Origin: Sarcophilus harrisii
Taxonomy: Eukaryota > Chordata > Mammalia > Dasyuromorphia > Dasyuridae
Length of the DNA: 64,000 nucleotides
Reading direction: 5' to 3'
NCBI RefSeq assembly: GCF_902635505.1
Contig: NC_045428.1
Span: 65,968,141 to 66,032,140 of the forward strand
A program made the translations under genes and the position numbers. Shown here piece after piece: positions 32,643-44,387 of the stretch. The notes under the pieces were generated by a model. It did not search any database. It was not told the origin of the DNA and saw nothing but the letters and a program-made list of their open reading frames with translations. How positions within the stretch are numbered: position 1 is the stretch's first letter; each line of letters starts with the position of its first letter.

Positions 32643-32800
32643 GGGGCAGCTAGTTGGTATAGTGGATAGAGCACCAGCCCTGAAGTCAGGAGGACCTGAG
32701 TTCAAATTTGGCCTCAGACATGTAACATTTCCTGGCTGTATGACCTGGGCAAGTCACTTAATCCCAATTGCCTCAACCAACTAACTAAATAAATAAAAAT
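32643..32800 (+). mobile_element. MAR-type CORE-SINE, full-length
   Basis: 'ggggcagctagttggtatagtggatagagcaccagccctgaag' to 'cttaatcccaattgcctcaacc' with an AAATAAATAAAA tail; flanking direct repeat 'aaaagtatgctt' at both sides. Confidence 0.93.
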
Positions 32801-33179
32801 TTAAAAGTATGCTTTATTCTGTACTCAGAGCCTATGCATTCTTTGGAAATGGATAGATTTTTTCTTTATGTGTCCTTTGGAATTATCTTGGATCATTGCC
32901 TTGATCAGAGATTGCTTTCATTTCAATCTAGATTATAGTGAAGTACTAAGAGGTGCCATTTCCTGTAGTTATAAAAACACAACTCAAGATTTTAAAGTCT
33001 TTTTTGTAATATTCTATTACACAATTTAGATGATCTTATTCTGAGAACTTCCTATATCTGTGTCTCTTTGGGTTATTCTATGTGTATGTCATTTTTTTCT
33101 CTCTCATGGATAGTATCTCTGGGTATCTCTCTCTCCCATTGTAGCTCTGTCTTTCTTGTTCTGTCTCCTTCTCTGTCTC

Positions 33180-33385
33180 ATTTTGTATTGGATAGGCAAC
33201 ACGAAATGAGGGGAGCACTCGCTTTGGAATCGGGGGTCACAAGTTCCAATCTCACTTCTGCTGTTTATCACCTATATAACTTTGATGAAATCACTTAACA
33301 TTTCTGAATCTGTTTTCTCAGCTGCAAAATGAAAGCATTGAAGTTGGTGAACTTTAAGGTCCCTTCAAGTTCTAAATCTATGTTC
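33180..33385 (+). repeat. CORE-SINE relic
   Basis: 'gagcactcgctttggaatcgggggtcacaagttccaatctcac', 'tttctcagctgcaaaatgaaa', 'aaggtcccttcaagttctaaatc' in sense order. Confidence 0.75.
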
Positions 33386-35635
33386 TGTCTGTTTTTACAT
33401 TCTCGACCTAACCATTCTGCATGCTCATCTCTCTCAATTAAAGAACTCAGCCACCAGATAAAAAGAAGCTTGGTTTTGACTATGTATTGTATTCATTGAA
33501 TAGAGCTTGAAGCATCCTGTTATTAATTTTAAAAGTGGATAATTAGAACATTTTAAATTCCTATTTTTAAAAAGAAGCCAATTTGCTTTTCACTTATGTG
33601 GCCATCTATTAATTTTTTTTCCCCCTGCATAGGTCAAAGCCCTTTGAACAATGTCTCATTTCTGTCCTAGAATATTAAAAAGAAAAACAAAAAAGCTTAA
33701 TTGTGGGATTCTAAGGGTAGAAGGACACTCAATAGGTGGTCTGGTTCAATCCTCGCCTCCATATCCTCAGAAAATCTTGAAGCGCTCTAGGGAAAAAAAT
33801 TCAATTCCTATAACATTTTCTAATATCTTCAGATTATTCTTTTTTGTGTGTCTTATCCCAAGGCCCTTCTTTTGCAAGCTTATTTTATTCATAGGAAAAC
33901 TCAAGAGACCTCCTCTACCATTTTGGTCAGGCTTTTATGGCAAAAGAAACCTTGAGATCATCTGCTTTGTTGGAGGCAGACAATGGCCATCATTACGTTG
34001 GTAAGGTTGGCTTTCTGTAGTTACTTGAATTGTCTCCATCAATACCAGGCAGATGTCACCATCAGGCTAAATCAGGAGGAAGGAACTGCCTCATTCATCA
34101 TGAGAGTAAATTATCCTAATAGAGCAATTAAGAGGATGCTTTTTAGGTAATATACAGTAAGGACTTCCTAATCATTGGCATAATAATACACAACTGTGAG
34201 TTGAGCTTTCCATCAGATCATTTTGCAAAAGAGAATTGGCCTCCCAGCCACATTTTGTCTTGGTCCTCAGCTTTTGTCTCCAGGAAGTCAGTTCCCTCCT
34301 TACAACAGTTGGTTGAATCACACTTGCATTTGCATTTTTTATTTTTCTGTTATGAGCTCTCTAAAGGGCAGAGACGATATCTCAATTTGATTTGTGCAGC
34401 AAGCAGCACAGCATCAACATACTTAAGTCTTTTAGGCTTAAGGCACAAACATCTGGTCTTTCAATTTGGGTAGCAAGCTCCCTCTACCCCTGCTGTCTCT
34501 TCCATCTAAAGGTGGTGATCCCTCGACTCCCCGTCGCTCCCTCCTTCCACCACTATCTCATAGACTTCTTTCTCTGTTTGAAAGTATAATTAAACATTAG
34601 CGATCTTTTTAATGAATTCAGATACTTTGGGGATGTTTATTCACTTGTGCCACTGACTTTTCATGTCTTTGTGGGGGTTAAGAACATTAGACTATAAGAT
34701 CCTAGTAGACAGGGACCTTTCCTATGCAACTCACATTAATGTGGTACAGTGCTATAGGAACTGGATGGTAATGGTCATAATAAGAATAATAAGAGACGAG
34801 AGCCTGAAATGCAAGGAGATTTTGATTAATTAATTAAATGAAAGAAGGTTAAAGAACAGAGCAGGGATTTCTGCTTGTTTTGGGGGATTTTTTTTTGGTT
34901 TGGTTTTGTGCAAAAGTATAGATTTGACAGGAACACATGTTTCCTGGCATGAAATGCTCTTCGGGGTTCTTTGGACAAGTCTTAATGAATAAATGAGTCC
35001 TAGAAAGCCCTCAGTGTGGAAATGTGACGCAGGTTTTCATTGAGTCTGAGATAGCTCAGATCCAGCTGCAGTTAGAGAGTAGCAAGAATAACACAAACAC
35101 GATAAGCTTAAGCCCTATGCATTTCGCCAAGGACTTGTCAATAACATCATCTAATTGCGTGGGGGAGCTATGAAACATGCCTAAATGTGATAATTGCTGT
35201 AGAAGCCAATTTGAGTCACTGGAACTTTGTGCAGGGAAAACGGATGGCTGGTGGAACAGGATCATTTAGCTCTAGCTGTAGGGACCACGAGAACCTGGCT
35301 AAAAGACAATATGAAATGGGGAGATGTGTGGGACATTGTCTTTATTAGTAGAAATAACACTGACAATAGTAATAGCTGGCAGTTATTTTGGTTTTTAAGA
35401 TTTGTGAAACATTTTGGCTCTTAATATCAATTATTGTAAATCAAAACCAGCGAGTAATAATTCTTATGATCCCCTATGTTTCAAGATAGCTTTTGGGAAA
35501 CTGGATAGAAGCTTCCTTGGTAGATGGAATGTCATGTGCCTGTTTCCAGGAGCTAATAAGGCCAAAGGCCAAAATAGCCTTCAAGGCACAACAGCTCCCC
35601 CCCCACCAAGGCAATGGCCTAAGTAGTGGATTTTA
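33386..35635. other. Intergenic, mostly unassigned
   Basis: A weak L2-like tract lies near 34,340-34,600. The part 35,040-35,260 is free of known repeat text and contains several ATTA/TAAT-type cores, which would fit a conserved non-coding element, but nothing in one sequence proves it. A 117-codon open frame at 33,651-34,004 has no recognisable domain. Confidence 0.4.
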
Positions 35636-35639
35636 AAAA

Positions 35640-35765
35640 TTAATCAATCAGCAAACATTTATTAAGCATCTGGAGGCACTGTGCCAGGCACTGGAAATTC
35701 AAAGTGAAAAGTGCAAAAGTTTCCACCTTTGAGAAGCTTACAGTCTATGTCTTTCACAAAGAGGT
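35640..35765 (+). repeat. L2/Mon1-like SINE fragment
   Basis: 'aatcaatcagcaaacatttattaagcatctggaggcactgtgccaggcactgg' and 'gagaagcttacagtctatg' match this common text well. Confidence 0.75.
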
Positions 35766-35816
35766 GGCTCCTCTCCTTGGCAAGACAAATCTTTTCTCCA
35801 TATAGTGATGGTTTTT

Positions 35817-36215
35817 TTTAAAATTTATTAAAGCTTTTTATTTTCAAAACATATGCAGGGATAATTTTTCACCATTGATCCTTTCAAAACCTTGTGTTCC
35901 AATTCCCCCCCATCCCCTACCCTCTTCCCTAGATGGCAAGTAATCTATATGTTAAACATGGTAAAAGTATATGTAAATCCAATAGACATACATATTTATC
36001 CTGTTATCTTGCTGCACAAGAAAAATCAGATTAAAAAAATGAGAAAGAAAGTAAAATTCAAGCAGCCAACAATAAAAGAAGTGAAAATGCTATGTTGTGA
36101 TCCACATTGAGCTCCCATAGTCCTTTTTCTGGGTGTAGATGGCTTTCATCATCATAAGATCATTGGAATTGGCTTGAATTATCTCATTGTTGAGAAGAGC
36201 CAGTCATGATGGATT
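35817..36215 (-). mobile_element. 5'-truncated L1 LINE
   Basis: Plus-strand 'tattaaagctttttattttcaaaacatatgcagggat', 'ccctagatggcaagtaatctatatgttaaacatgg', 'gatccacattgagctcccatagtcc' is the reverse complement of the L1 3' UTR; only UTR text is present. Confidence 0.88.
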
Positions 36216-36399
36216 TTCTTTAAAAATTAAGTTTTTCCTCTTTTAAGTGTTGTTCCTTTAAAAAAAAAAAGTTATGGTCATTTCTAAATATCTCTTCCTC
36301 TTCCTTCCCTCACCTCTATATCCTATACTAAAACTTCTCTTGAACCTGAAGTACAAGTTAAGCAAAAACAATCAATGAAGAGATCAGTTCTGGCAGTAT

Positions 36400-36662
36400 A
36401 TACAATACTCTAATACTTAAAGTTCTTCATAGAGCTTTAAGTTTTGCAAAGCATTTCACAAATATCTCATTTCATCCCCACAAAAATCTTGAGAGATAGG
36501 TGATATTATTATCAGCCCCATTTTTAAGTTGAGGAAACTAAAACAAACAGAAATTGAGACCTTGCTTAGAGTCACACAGCTGGTAAGTAGCTGAAGCCTG
36601 CCTTTAACTCAGATCTCCCTGACTCCAGGCCCACCACCCCGTGCACTATGGTGGCTCCTCAT
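36400..36662 (-). repeat. MIR relic
   Basis: 'agttttgcaaagcatttcacaaatatctcatttcatcc', 'aagttgaggaaactaaaacaaac', 'gagtcacacagctggtaagtagctg', 'tccctgactccaggcccaccacc' follow the reverse-complement MIR/CORE-SINE order. Confidence 0.85.
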
Positions 36663-37084
36663 CACCATATTCTTTCACCTTTCTGCTAAGAAGACAGGAG
36701 GTAAATTTCATCATCTCTTCTAGAGAACCCAAATCAGTCATTACTATTGCTCTTCATTTACATGCTTGTAGTCATTATGCTTTTTGTTGCTTTTGTTATT
36801 GATTATGAACTTCAATTTGCATCAATTCATGCACACAAGGCTTCTGTGGAATAGGCAACAAAATAAAAATTTAGTTTCACGAGCCACGAAGGTAGCAGAA
36901 GCACATGCTGTGGAGTTCTTAGAGCTTAGTCAGACACCAATGACTCCAAGATCATGCACTGCATTCTGGGCCATCACCAGTCGTTCTTGCAAGTGGTCTT
37001 CAGTTAACTTAAATGACTCTGAAAGAAAGAATGAGGCTGACAACTTGCAAATTAAGTCAGAAGACATCACACAGTGTATATTGA

Positions 37085-37690
37085 CCCCTGAAATCACTTT
37101 ATATTTGTTTATATGTTTTTTCCAAACCTATTCTGCTCATCATTTTTTATAGTATAATAGTTTTCCATCACAATCATATCTCACAACTTGTTCAAATGTT
37201 CCCAACTGATAGGCACCTCCTTGTATTTCAATTCTTTGCTACCATAAAAAAGTGCCACTGCAAATATTTTGGTATAGATGGGGCTTTTTTTCCCTTCTAT
37301 TTTTGACTTCAATCCTGGGAGATAGAAGCTATTATTATTATTTTAGAGATAAGAAAAACTGAGGCAACCAGGAGAAGTGACTTCCCCAGGATTATACAAA
37401 TAATAAGTGGCTAAAGCTAAATTTGAACTTATATCTTTCTGACTTGATTTATTACATCATCGAGCTACTTATGTGTGTTTACATACACACATACACATAT
37501 ATATGCATATACATATACATGTGTTTTATATGTGTGCACAGTAGTTGGATCATGGGATCACAGAGTCAAAGGTTATAAATATTTTTTGTCATTTTCACAA
37601 ATAACTGCAAATTGTTTCCCAGGACCAATTCATAGCATCACCCACAGTGTATCAGTGTCTCTCCTCCCATAGGAACTGCAACATTTTTGC
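37085..37690 (-). mobile_element. Old L1 LINE fragment interrupted by MIR
   Basis: ORF2-tail text in reverse complement: 'ttttatagtataatagttttccatcac', 'aactgataggcacctccttg', 'ctttgctaccataaaaaagtgcc'. After a MIR (37,313-37,470) and TA/CA repeats it resumes with 'tggatcatgggatcacagagtcaaag' and 'cacccacagtgtatcagtgt'. Old and decayed. Confidence 0.7.
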
Positions 37691-37784
37691 AGAAAGACCC
37701 TGAATCCATATATAAATCCATAAATAAGCATATATATGTTCCATATACTGATTATGTCTCACATTTAAGTCTCACTCTTTTTCA

Positions 37785-37785
37785 G

Positions 37786-37842
<57 letters not shown>
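37785..37842. repeat. (TA)n(GA)n microsatellite
   Basis: Pure TA steps followed directly by pure GA steps, similar to the one at the left edge of the window. Confidence 0.95.
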
Positions 37843-37846
<4 letters not shown>

Positions 37847-38584
37847 CTTATGGTTAATAAAATGCAAATTAATTTAAAAGATTTATTGAATTCTGAGTAG
37901 TTGTTTTTGGTCATCAGATGTTATCAAGGGATTCTAATAGTACAACTACTATCATGAGAAGATTGGTACAAGTTAAAAACACTCATGAAGGTTCAGAACC
38001 ATTGCCTTAAGATCTTAATATCAGCAGGGTTCTTTTAAATTGAAGAGGGAGTGAGGGAGGCCCAAGCCCAAAGATTGAGTCCTTCCAAGTCTGTAAACAT
38101 CCTTAGCTCATCTGGCATTTCTTTGTCTTCCTTCATTTCCATCCGGCATCATTACCCTCCCTCACAGACCTAGATTTCCCTCACTTTCTAGTCCTCTCCC
38201 AACTTGTGATCTTTGCTTTCTGATCAGGAAGTCATTTAGTCTTTTAATTAAGAGGAGAGCAGCAAATTGTTAAATCCAAGTCATTTATAACCCTACCATC
38301 TGGTCACTGATCCTTCCAGCTCCATTCCTCATCCAAGTCAGCATAAGATTAAAAAGAGCATGGGAGGGGAGAGAGGAGACTTGTATCCATTCAATCTGAC
38401 TTAGAGGACAGTCCTTTCTAGGGGCAAGAGGATTGAACTATATAATTACCTGTCATAGAACCTCCCTGGCTGGACACCATATCTATATGGGTTGGGAATT
38501 TCATCTCTAGAAAGACAAAACAAAGATTTAGAGCTGTCATTTCACTAATTTCTTAACCTTGATCTTGATCCTGTGATCATAAGA
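37843..38584. other. Intergenic, no recognised feature
   Basis: Nothing recognised apart from an L2-like or unassigned pyrimidine-rich segment near 38,100-38,340. Confidence 0.4.
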
Positions 38585-38770
38585 TTGTAGATTTAGGATA
38601 GGAGAGTCTGTAGATATCATTGAATGCAATCTTCTCATTTTATAGATGAAGTGGAGGCACAGAGAAGGTTTTTGCCCAAGGTCACATAGATAGTAAATAT
38701 CTAAGGCAGAATTTTATGCCTGGTCTTTCTGACTCCAGCAGGTCCAGTGTCCTGTCCACTATATCATGTT
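38585..38770 (-). repeat. MIR relic
   Basis: 'cattttatagatgaagtggaggcacag', 'gcccaaggtcacatagatagtaa', 'tggtctttctgactccagc' in reverse-complement order. Confidence 0.8.
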
Positions 38771-38929
38771 GCTTCTCCCACAGTGCATTCCATGATGATT
38801 CAGAATGGTGTTTCCTCTGTTTCTTTCTATAACAGCAATGATGCTCAGAAAAGCCTTACCTCATTGCTACTTTCTCCCTTATCAAACCCAAGCTTTAAAT
38901 ACCATGTCTGTTTCAATATAGTATCATCT

Positions 38930-39590
38930 GCACATATTAAGGTGGTTCAAAATCCTTTCATAAATACAGTCCCAGAGATGACTTTGTTCAGTGACCCTCT
39001 GATTATAAATATCTAGTAGAGACATATGTTCATTAAAAGTATCCAATCCTGTCATAATGAATCCAATGGGGAATCCAAATGATAAGGGATTCCACATAGA
39101 GAGTAAAGTCTGCCTGATACTCTTGAATGTGGATGAAATCATGCTTATGTACCAAATCCCAGTCAACTGCCAAACATCTCCAATTGCAGCTGTGTCCACT
39201 CAAGATACAGGCTTGATAATTTACAAAGTAAAAACCAAGTGGATGAAAGTCCAGATAGGATGAACAGCTGTATCCATCATGCTGTTGGATGAACAGTTCA
39301 TTGAATTAGTCTATCTGGACATATATGCTGGCCTAGCACTACAATTAGCAGTGAACTGTGCTCACAATTGAAGGGGAGGAAAAGAGTAGGCTTTATTTCA
39401 TTTGGGAAATGACTATTTACACACATCTTTTAAATAATATTATCCATATAATGATGCTACATGATTGTAATTCATGGAATACTATTTTCAAAGAATTTAA
39501 ATTGTGTGTCCTGAAGGGCAACATAAAGCTGTATGATAAGCCTAAGTCAATTGCAGCATATTGGCAGTAAGAAAGAACATTTTGCCTTGT
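38930..39590. other. Unassigned, possibly decayed coding repeat
   Basis: Sequence that is neither simple nor one of the repeat types seen elsewhere here. The plus strand has an open frame at 39,057-39,263 (MNPMGNPNDKGFHIESKVCL...) and further short pieces such as TAVSIMLLDEQFIELVYLDI after it. It could be an old RTE-like LINE or DNA transposon relic, but no diagnostic motif is seen. Confidence 0.3.
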
Positions 39591-41008
39591 AATTTCTTTT
39601 TTTTTTATTAATGGATTGCTACAAGATATTAGTGTTCTTTTCTTTTTTTAATTAATTTTTTCAGTGAACAAAAATTGATTTACTTGTCCTCACACACACA
39701 CCCTCATTGAAAAAAAGAAAAAGAAAATCCTTATCATCAAAACACAGTCAACAATTACCACAAAATCCTGTATTGAACAAATCTAAATAATATGTGCCTC
39801 TTTCAGTATCTTGTGTTCTTTACTTCTTTGTCAGGTTACTGACAAAGTTTAAAAAAGTGATGGGTTAGGATACTTTATCATTGGTTTTCTGGAAATGTGG
39901 TTTTGCCAGTGATAAATTGTAATCAGGAAGTATCCTAAAATGTATGTCCTGGAAATGTATGCCCAAAGAAGGAGATGGGCTGGGTGTGTAACAAGATAAA
40001 GGCATAATAAATAGGCAATCCAAATACTCTGCTGGTACACAAGAAATATTCAAAGACTTAAAGGAAAATATCTAGCATATTGATTAGATCTCTTCTAGAG
40101 GATTTGATGGAAGGGCATAGAATCACCCAGGATGAGAAGACATTGATATGTTGGATTCTGTGCCATTGAAGGAAATTCCCATACCAGTGAAATAAGGGAT
40201 CCATTAAAGGGGAAGGAACTAGTATGCTTTGGCCTGGAGAAAAGAAGGGAACAGGAAGGGCACATGTAAGAGAAGGGAACAGGACAGAAAAATGATTTTC
40301 AGGTATTTAAAGGATTATTTATTACACCTGGGAAATTAACAGATGTTGTTGACATTCTTAGCTGTGTTTTCATAGTTGCTGGCACCATAAGTGTAGTGAA
40401 CAGTGTAAATGTACCTTATCTTCCCTCTCGATTTTAGCTGTTGAGAGCATGAGACATTCCTTTTATGTTTCTATGTATTTCTAAGCTCTTCTTATAGTTG
40501 GTAGGTTCTTAACAAATACTTGAATGAATGAAACTCAGTAGCATATTTGTACAGAACAGAGTAAGGTAAGCCATTCTTAACAGAGAGCTGACAGGCCATG
40601 GACACTTCCAAAGAACTGTGAACACTGAGTGTTCTTGTCCTCGTTAGCACTGTCAAGCAGAGGATGAATTGTGTGGAAAGTGATGGAGAGGAAAAGCTGT
40701 TGCCTCAGACAGAAAGCCCCTCTCAGCCCCAACTACATATCCTATTCTGCTCCAAGATTTCTCTTTTAGGTCCAAGTAAACTGGAAGGAGAAAGCTGAAA
40801 TAAGGCTTCAATATGAATATTTTAATTAGCTGTTGATAAATACATTAAAATGAGCAAGATGCTATTTTGACATGGGTTTTCTGAAGGAGGAAAAAAGTGG
40901 TATGTACCAGTAATGGAGTTCCTCTAAACCATTAATATAAGGGGGGAAAGGGGGTCATTTTTCCAGACTTAAGATCCCTATAGGCTAAAGTTTGAATTAG
41001 TTTTAAAA
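39591..41008. other. Intergenic, no recognised feature
   Basis: AT-rich. 39,640-39,800 may be an old LINE 3' fragment ('ttcagtgaacaaaaattgatttacttgtcc'). 40,180-40,330 resembles decayed CR1/L3 text ('ggcctggagaaaagaaggg', 'ttcaggtatttaaagg'). Not assigned further. Confidence 0.4.
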
Positions 41009-41020
41009 TATAATGTTATC

Positions 41021-41185
41021 AATATATTTTAACATATTTAACATGTATTGGACTACCTGCCATCTAGGGGAGGGGCTGAGGGGGAAAGAGGGAAAAATTT
41101 GGAACAGAAAGTTTTGTAAGGGTCAATGTTGAAAAATTACCCATGCATATGTTTTGTAAATAAAAAGCTTTACTAAATATATATA
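41021..41185 (+). mobile_element. Short L1 3' end with target duplication
   Basis: 'aacatgtattggactacctgccatctagggg' to 'gaaaaattacccatgcatatgttttgtaaataaaaagc' flanked by 'tataatgttatc' at 41,009-41,020 and 41,186-41,197. A recent, strongly 5'-truncated insertion (165 bases). Confidence 0.95.
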
Positions 41186-41197
41186 TATAATGTTATC

Positions 41198-41244
41198 TAT
41201 GTTTTATTATCTATATGTATATATACATATATATGAGAATATAT

Positions 41245-41285
<41 letters not shown>

Positions 41286-41353
41286 CAATTACATTTTAAT
41301 GTAATCTTGGCTCCACTCAAGAGTGTTATAGACTGAGTTGACACCTCTGCTCT
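41198..41353. repeat. (TA)n/(TG)n microsatellite and hAT end
   Basis: TA steps then (GT)n at 41,247-41,280. 41,283-41,353 ('tcaattacattttaatgtaatcttggctccactcaagagtg', closing 'gagttgacacctctg') is one end of the same hAT family as 15,757-15,905. Confidence 0.65.
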
Positions 41354-41599
41354 AAACAAGTTACCCTTTCAAGTCTGACTCCTCACACACAAAAAATGGC
41401 CTTCATTGTTTGATGGTAATTCTCTGAGAACTAAACCGCTGGTGTCAAGCAAAGATTGAACCACCCAGCCAAAACTGTTACTTCTGGTGCAAAGATTGAC
41501 ATGAATATCCCCAGCTACTTATCACTGCATCTGCCAAAACAGAGAGACTGAGTCATTTTCGTCTCAAGAATGATTGTTTTTTTGCAGACAACTTGGGAG

Positions 41600-41790
41600 G
41601 GATTTTGTAGCCAGTATAATGGAAAAGAACATTGAACTGGGACTTAGGAGACTAGGGTTTTAGTTCAAAGTCTAGATGTTAAGCCATTCCCCTGTCTGTG
41701 CCTCAATTGCCTCCTCTGAAAAATGAAGGAATTAAATCATATTTAAAGGTGTCATCTAACTATAAGTCTCTATGGACTATGAAAAGCAGA
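41600..41790 (+). repeat. CORE-SINE relic
   Basis: 'ttgtagccagtataatggaaaagaacattgaactgggacttaggagac', 'ctgtgcctcaattgcctcctctgaaaaatg' in sense order. Confidence 0.7.
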
Positions 41791-41974
41791 ATTTCAGCTG
41801 TTGAATGAGTATCATATAGATTAAGAAGGAAAGCTGTTGATTACGGAAAATGTCTTTGCATCAAATATCTTTAATAAGGTTCTGATATTCAAATGTATGT
41901 GGAATTAACACAAATATACAAGATCAAAATATATATTACTTAGTAAATAAGTGGTCAAAGGATTTGAACAATTT

Positions 41975-42044
41975 TCTTTTTAAAAATACATTTTTATTGA
42001 TGTCTTTTGTTTTTACATCATTTGTATTCACATGATATAAAAAA

Positions 42045-42075
<31 letters not shown>

Positions 42076-42712
42076 TTCTTCTCAAGAGGAAATGCAGGTG
42101 TAAAAAAACCAAAAAAAAATTAAAAAGTATTCCAAAAAAGAAAATGTCATATCTTGACTGTTTATAAAAAGGAATTTTAAAGGGGAAGTACAGTTCAACA
42201 AAATTAACCAACACAGTGAAAAATTCTGACATTATCTTCCATTATCTTCAATTATTCCATACCTGTAGTCCCCTATATTAGCAAAAAAAGAAGTGCCTTC
42301 TCTGGGGCCAAGTGTAGTCATTGTTATTTTATAGCATTTGGTTTCATTTGTTTGGTTGCTGCTCTTTCTGTTTGCATTGTTATGGTTCTTGTGTGTATAG
42401 TTTTCCTGGTTTCACTTATTTCACCTTATATGAACTGTACCTTTGTTATATTTCTTTGTATTAAGTAATTGTTATAGTTATTCTTATAGTATAATATTAT
42501 TTTCATCTCATTCATATACCATAGATTTGTTTAGCCATTACCCAATCAAAGAGCATCTACTTAGTTTCCAGTTCTTTGCTACATTAAAAAAATACAGTTA
42601 TAAACATTTTGTTACATGTGGATCCTTTCTTTTTTTGTCATTGACATCCTTGGACTGTTTGCCTAGGAATAGAATCCCTAGAGCAAATAGGATGGACATT
42701 TAATCATCTTCA
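41975..42712 (-). mobile_element. Old L1 LINE 3' fragment
   Basis: Begins on the plus strand with 'aatacatttttattgatgtcttttgtttttacatca', contains a (TA)n tract at 42,049-42,074, then ORF2-tail text 'tataccatagatttgtttagccattacccaatc', 'tcctaggaatagaatccctag'-like sequence. Minus orientation. Confidence 0.75.
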
Positions 42713-42714
42713 AG

Positions 42715-43200
42715 CAGTTTTCAAAAGAAGATCTGAAAACTATTAACAACCATGAAAGATGACTCCAAATCATTAATAAGAGAAATGCAAGTTGGAACAA
42801 CTTGGAGATTTTACCTCACCAAATTGGCAAAGATGACAAAAGTAGAAATAGTGTTCAGAGGGATTTCAGGAACATAGGCATATTTATTCTCTGTTAGAGA
42901 TATGAATTGGCCTGATTATTCTGATCAGCAATTGGAATTTCACTTTTAAAAAGTAAAGAAAATGTCCATATTTCTCAGAGATTTCAATAATAGGCATAAG
43001 CCCTAAGAAAATCACAGTCAGAAACAAGCACTATAGGTGTGGAATATTGTACATACTGTTAATCTATATTTTGTGTGTGACTTGGTTTTTCTTCTTTTTA
43101 AAAAAATCTTTGTTACCATAGAAGCCACACTAGGTAATGGAGTAGGGGTGGGAAGGGTGTATATTAGGAAGTCAATTTGATGCAAAAATTCAAGACATCA
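42715..43200 (+). mobile_element. Old L1 LINE fragment, opposite orientation
   Basis: Plus-strand ORF2-region text: 'gatgactccaaatcattaataagagaaatgcaag', 'ttacctcaccaaattggcaaagatgac', then UTR-like 'ggaatattgtacatactgttaatctat'. It abuts the minus-strand fragment at 42,712 and partly covers the same L1 region, so it is more likely a second copy than a 5' inversion. Confidence 0.65.
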
Positions 43201-43589
43201 ATAAAACAAAAAGAAAGAAAAAACTTGATCCAAACCCAAAGAACTCACTCTGCGTTAAACATAAGGAAAATATTGCTTAACTATTTGAATAGATCCCATC
43301 TTTATAATCTTTATAATCTAGTTCAAGATTCCTTAGCAAAATTTCCACACTACTACTGTTATTTTTCTCTGGTTATTGTCTGATATCCTTCCCTTTCTTT
43401 TTATCACTTTGTCTTTAGCTTTGCCTTTTCTGCTTGTCTTTTATTCCCTCCAGCCCAGGGAAGAGAACAGAAATAAGTTAAAGAAATTCTTAACTTTTTT
43501 TGGTATCATCGATACCTTTGTCATACTGGTGAAGCCTGTAGACCCCTCCTCATAACAATAATCCTAATAACTCCTTCATCCTCATCCTG

Positions 43590-44315
43590 ATCTCCCTTAA
43601 GTCTATCCCCATTTCAGTCTATTCTCCACTCAGCTGGCAAACTGATCTTAAATTGCAGTTCTAACCATGGCATACTCCACCCTTCCAATTCAATAAACTC
43701 CAGTGGTTCTCTATTACCTCCAGGATAAAACACAAGATCTGATGTTTGGCTTTTAAAGTCCTTCACAATCTGGCCCCTTCTATCTTGCCATTCTCCTTAT
43801 ACTCTACTCCCAACAACACTGGCCTTCTTGCTGTTTGACCCACCACCCACTCCACCTCCTAATAACCCTAATGTTTCTTTGGCCCCAAATGTATAATTAC
43901 ATAATTAAATGCATAATTAAAATATATAATTACATAGGCAAGGATGGGATGCAACCACTCCATCCCATTTTAGTCTTGATATCCTAATTAGTTACTTTTC
44001 CAGACTGTTCTCCATGCCTAAAATTCTCTCCCTCTTCATTGCTATCCCCCATCTTCTTTCAAATCTAAACTAAAATCCCATTTTCTGCAAGAAAATTTTA
44101 CCAATCCCCCTAAATGCAAGTGCCTTCTTTCCAAGATCATCCCAATTTGTCTTGCATGTAGTTTGTTTGTACATAGCTGTTTGTATGTTGTCTCTGCCAT
44201 TAGACTGTGAGCTCCTTAACAGCAGGAACTGTTTTTTGTTTGGCCTTTCTTTGCCAAGCCAGGCATTTAATGTATAATAGGTGCTTAATACCTACTTGTG
44301 GAATACAGAAAAACT
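43590..44315 (+). mobile_element. L2 LINE 3' portion
   Basis: 'tctattctccactcagctggcaaactgatcttaaa', 'aactccagtggttctctattacctccaggataaaac', 'agtccttcacaatctggcccc', 'gactgtgagctccttaacagcaggaactg', 'ttaatgtataataggtgcttaat' is the classic L2 3' end in sense orientation. Confidence 0.9.
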
Positions 44316-44387
44316 GATGTGCATGGAATAGAACTGAGAGGCAGATCATTTTTTTTTTTCTTCCAGAAGGGCTGTCTAATTTCTTTT

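Noticed and set aside
33651-34004. 117-codon frame in the intergenic region
   Set aside because: No start context, domain or splice support; composition like its surroundings.
41975-43200. Twin-priming 5' inversion of one L1
   Set aside because: The two oppositely oriented parts cover overlapping L1 regions, including the 3' UTR, so two separate old copies are more likely.
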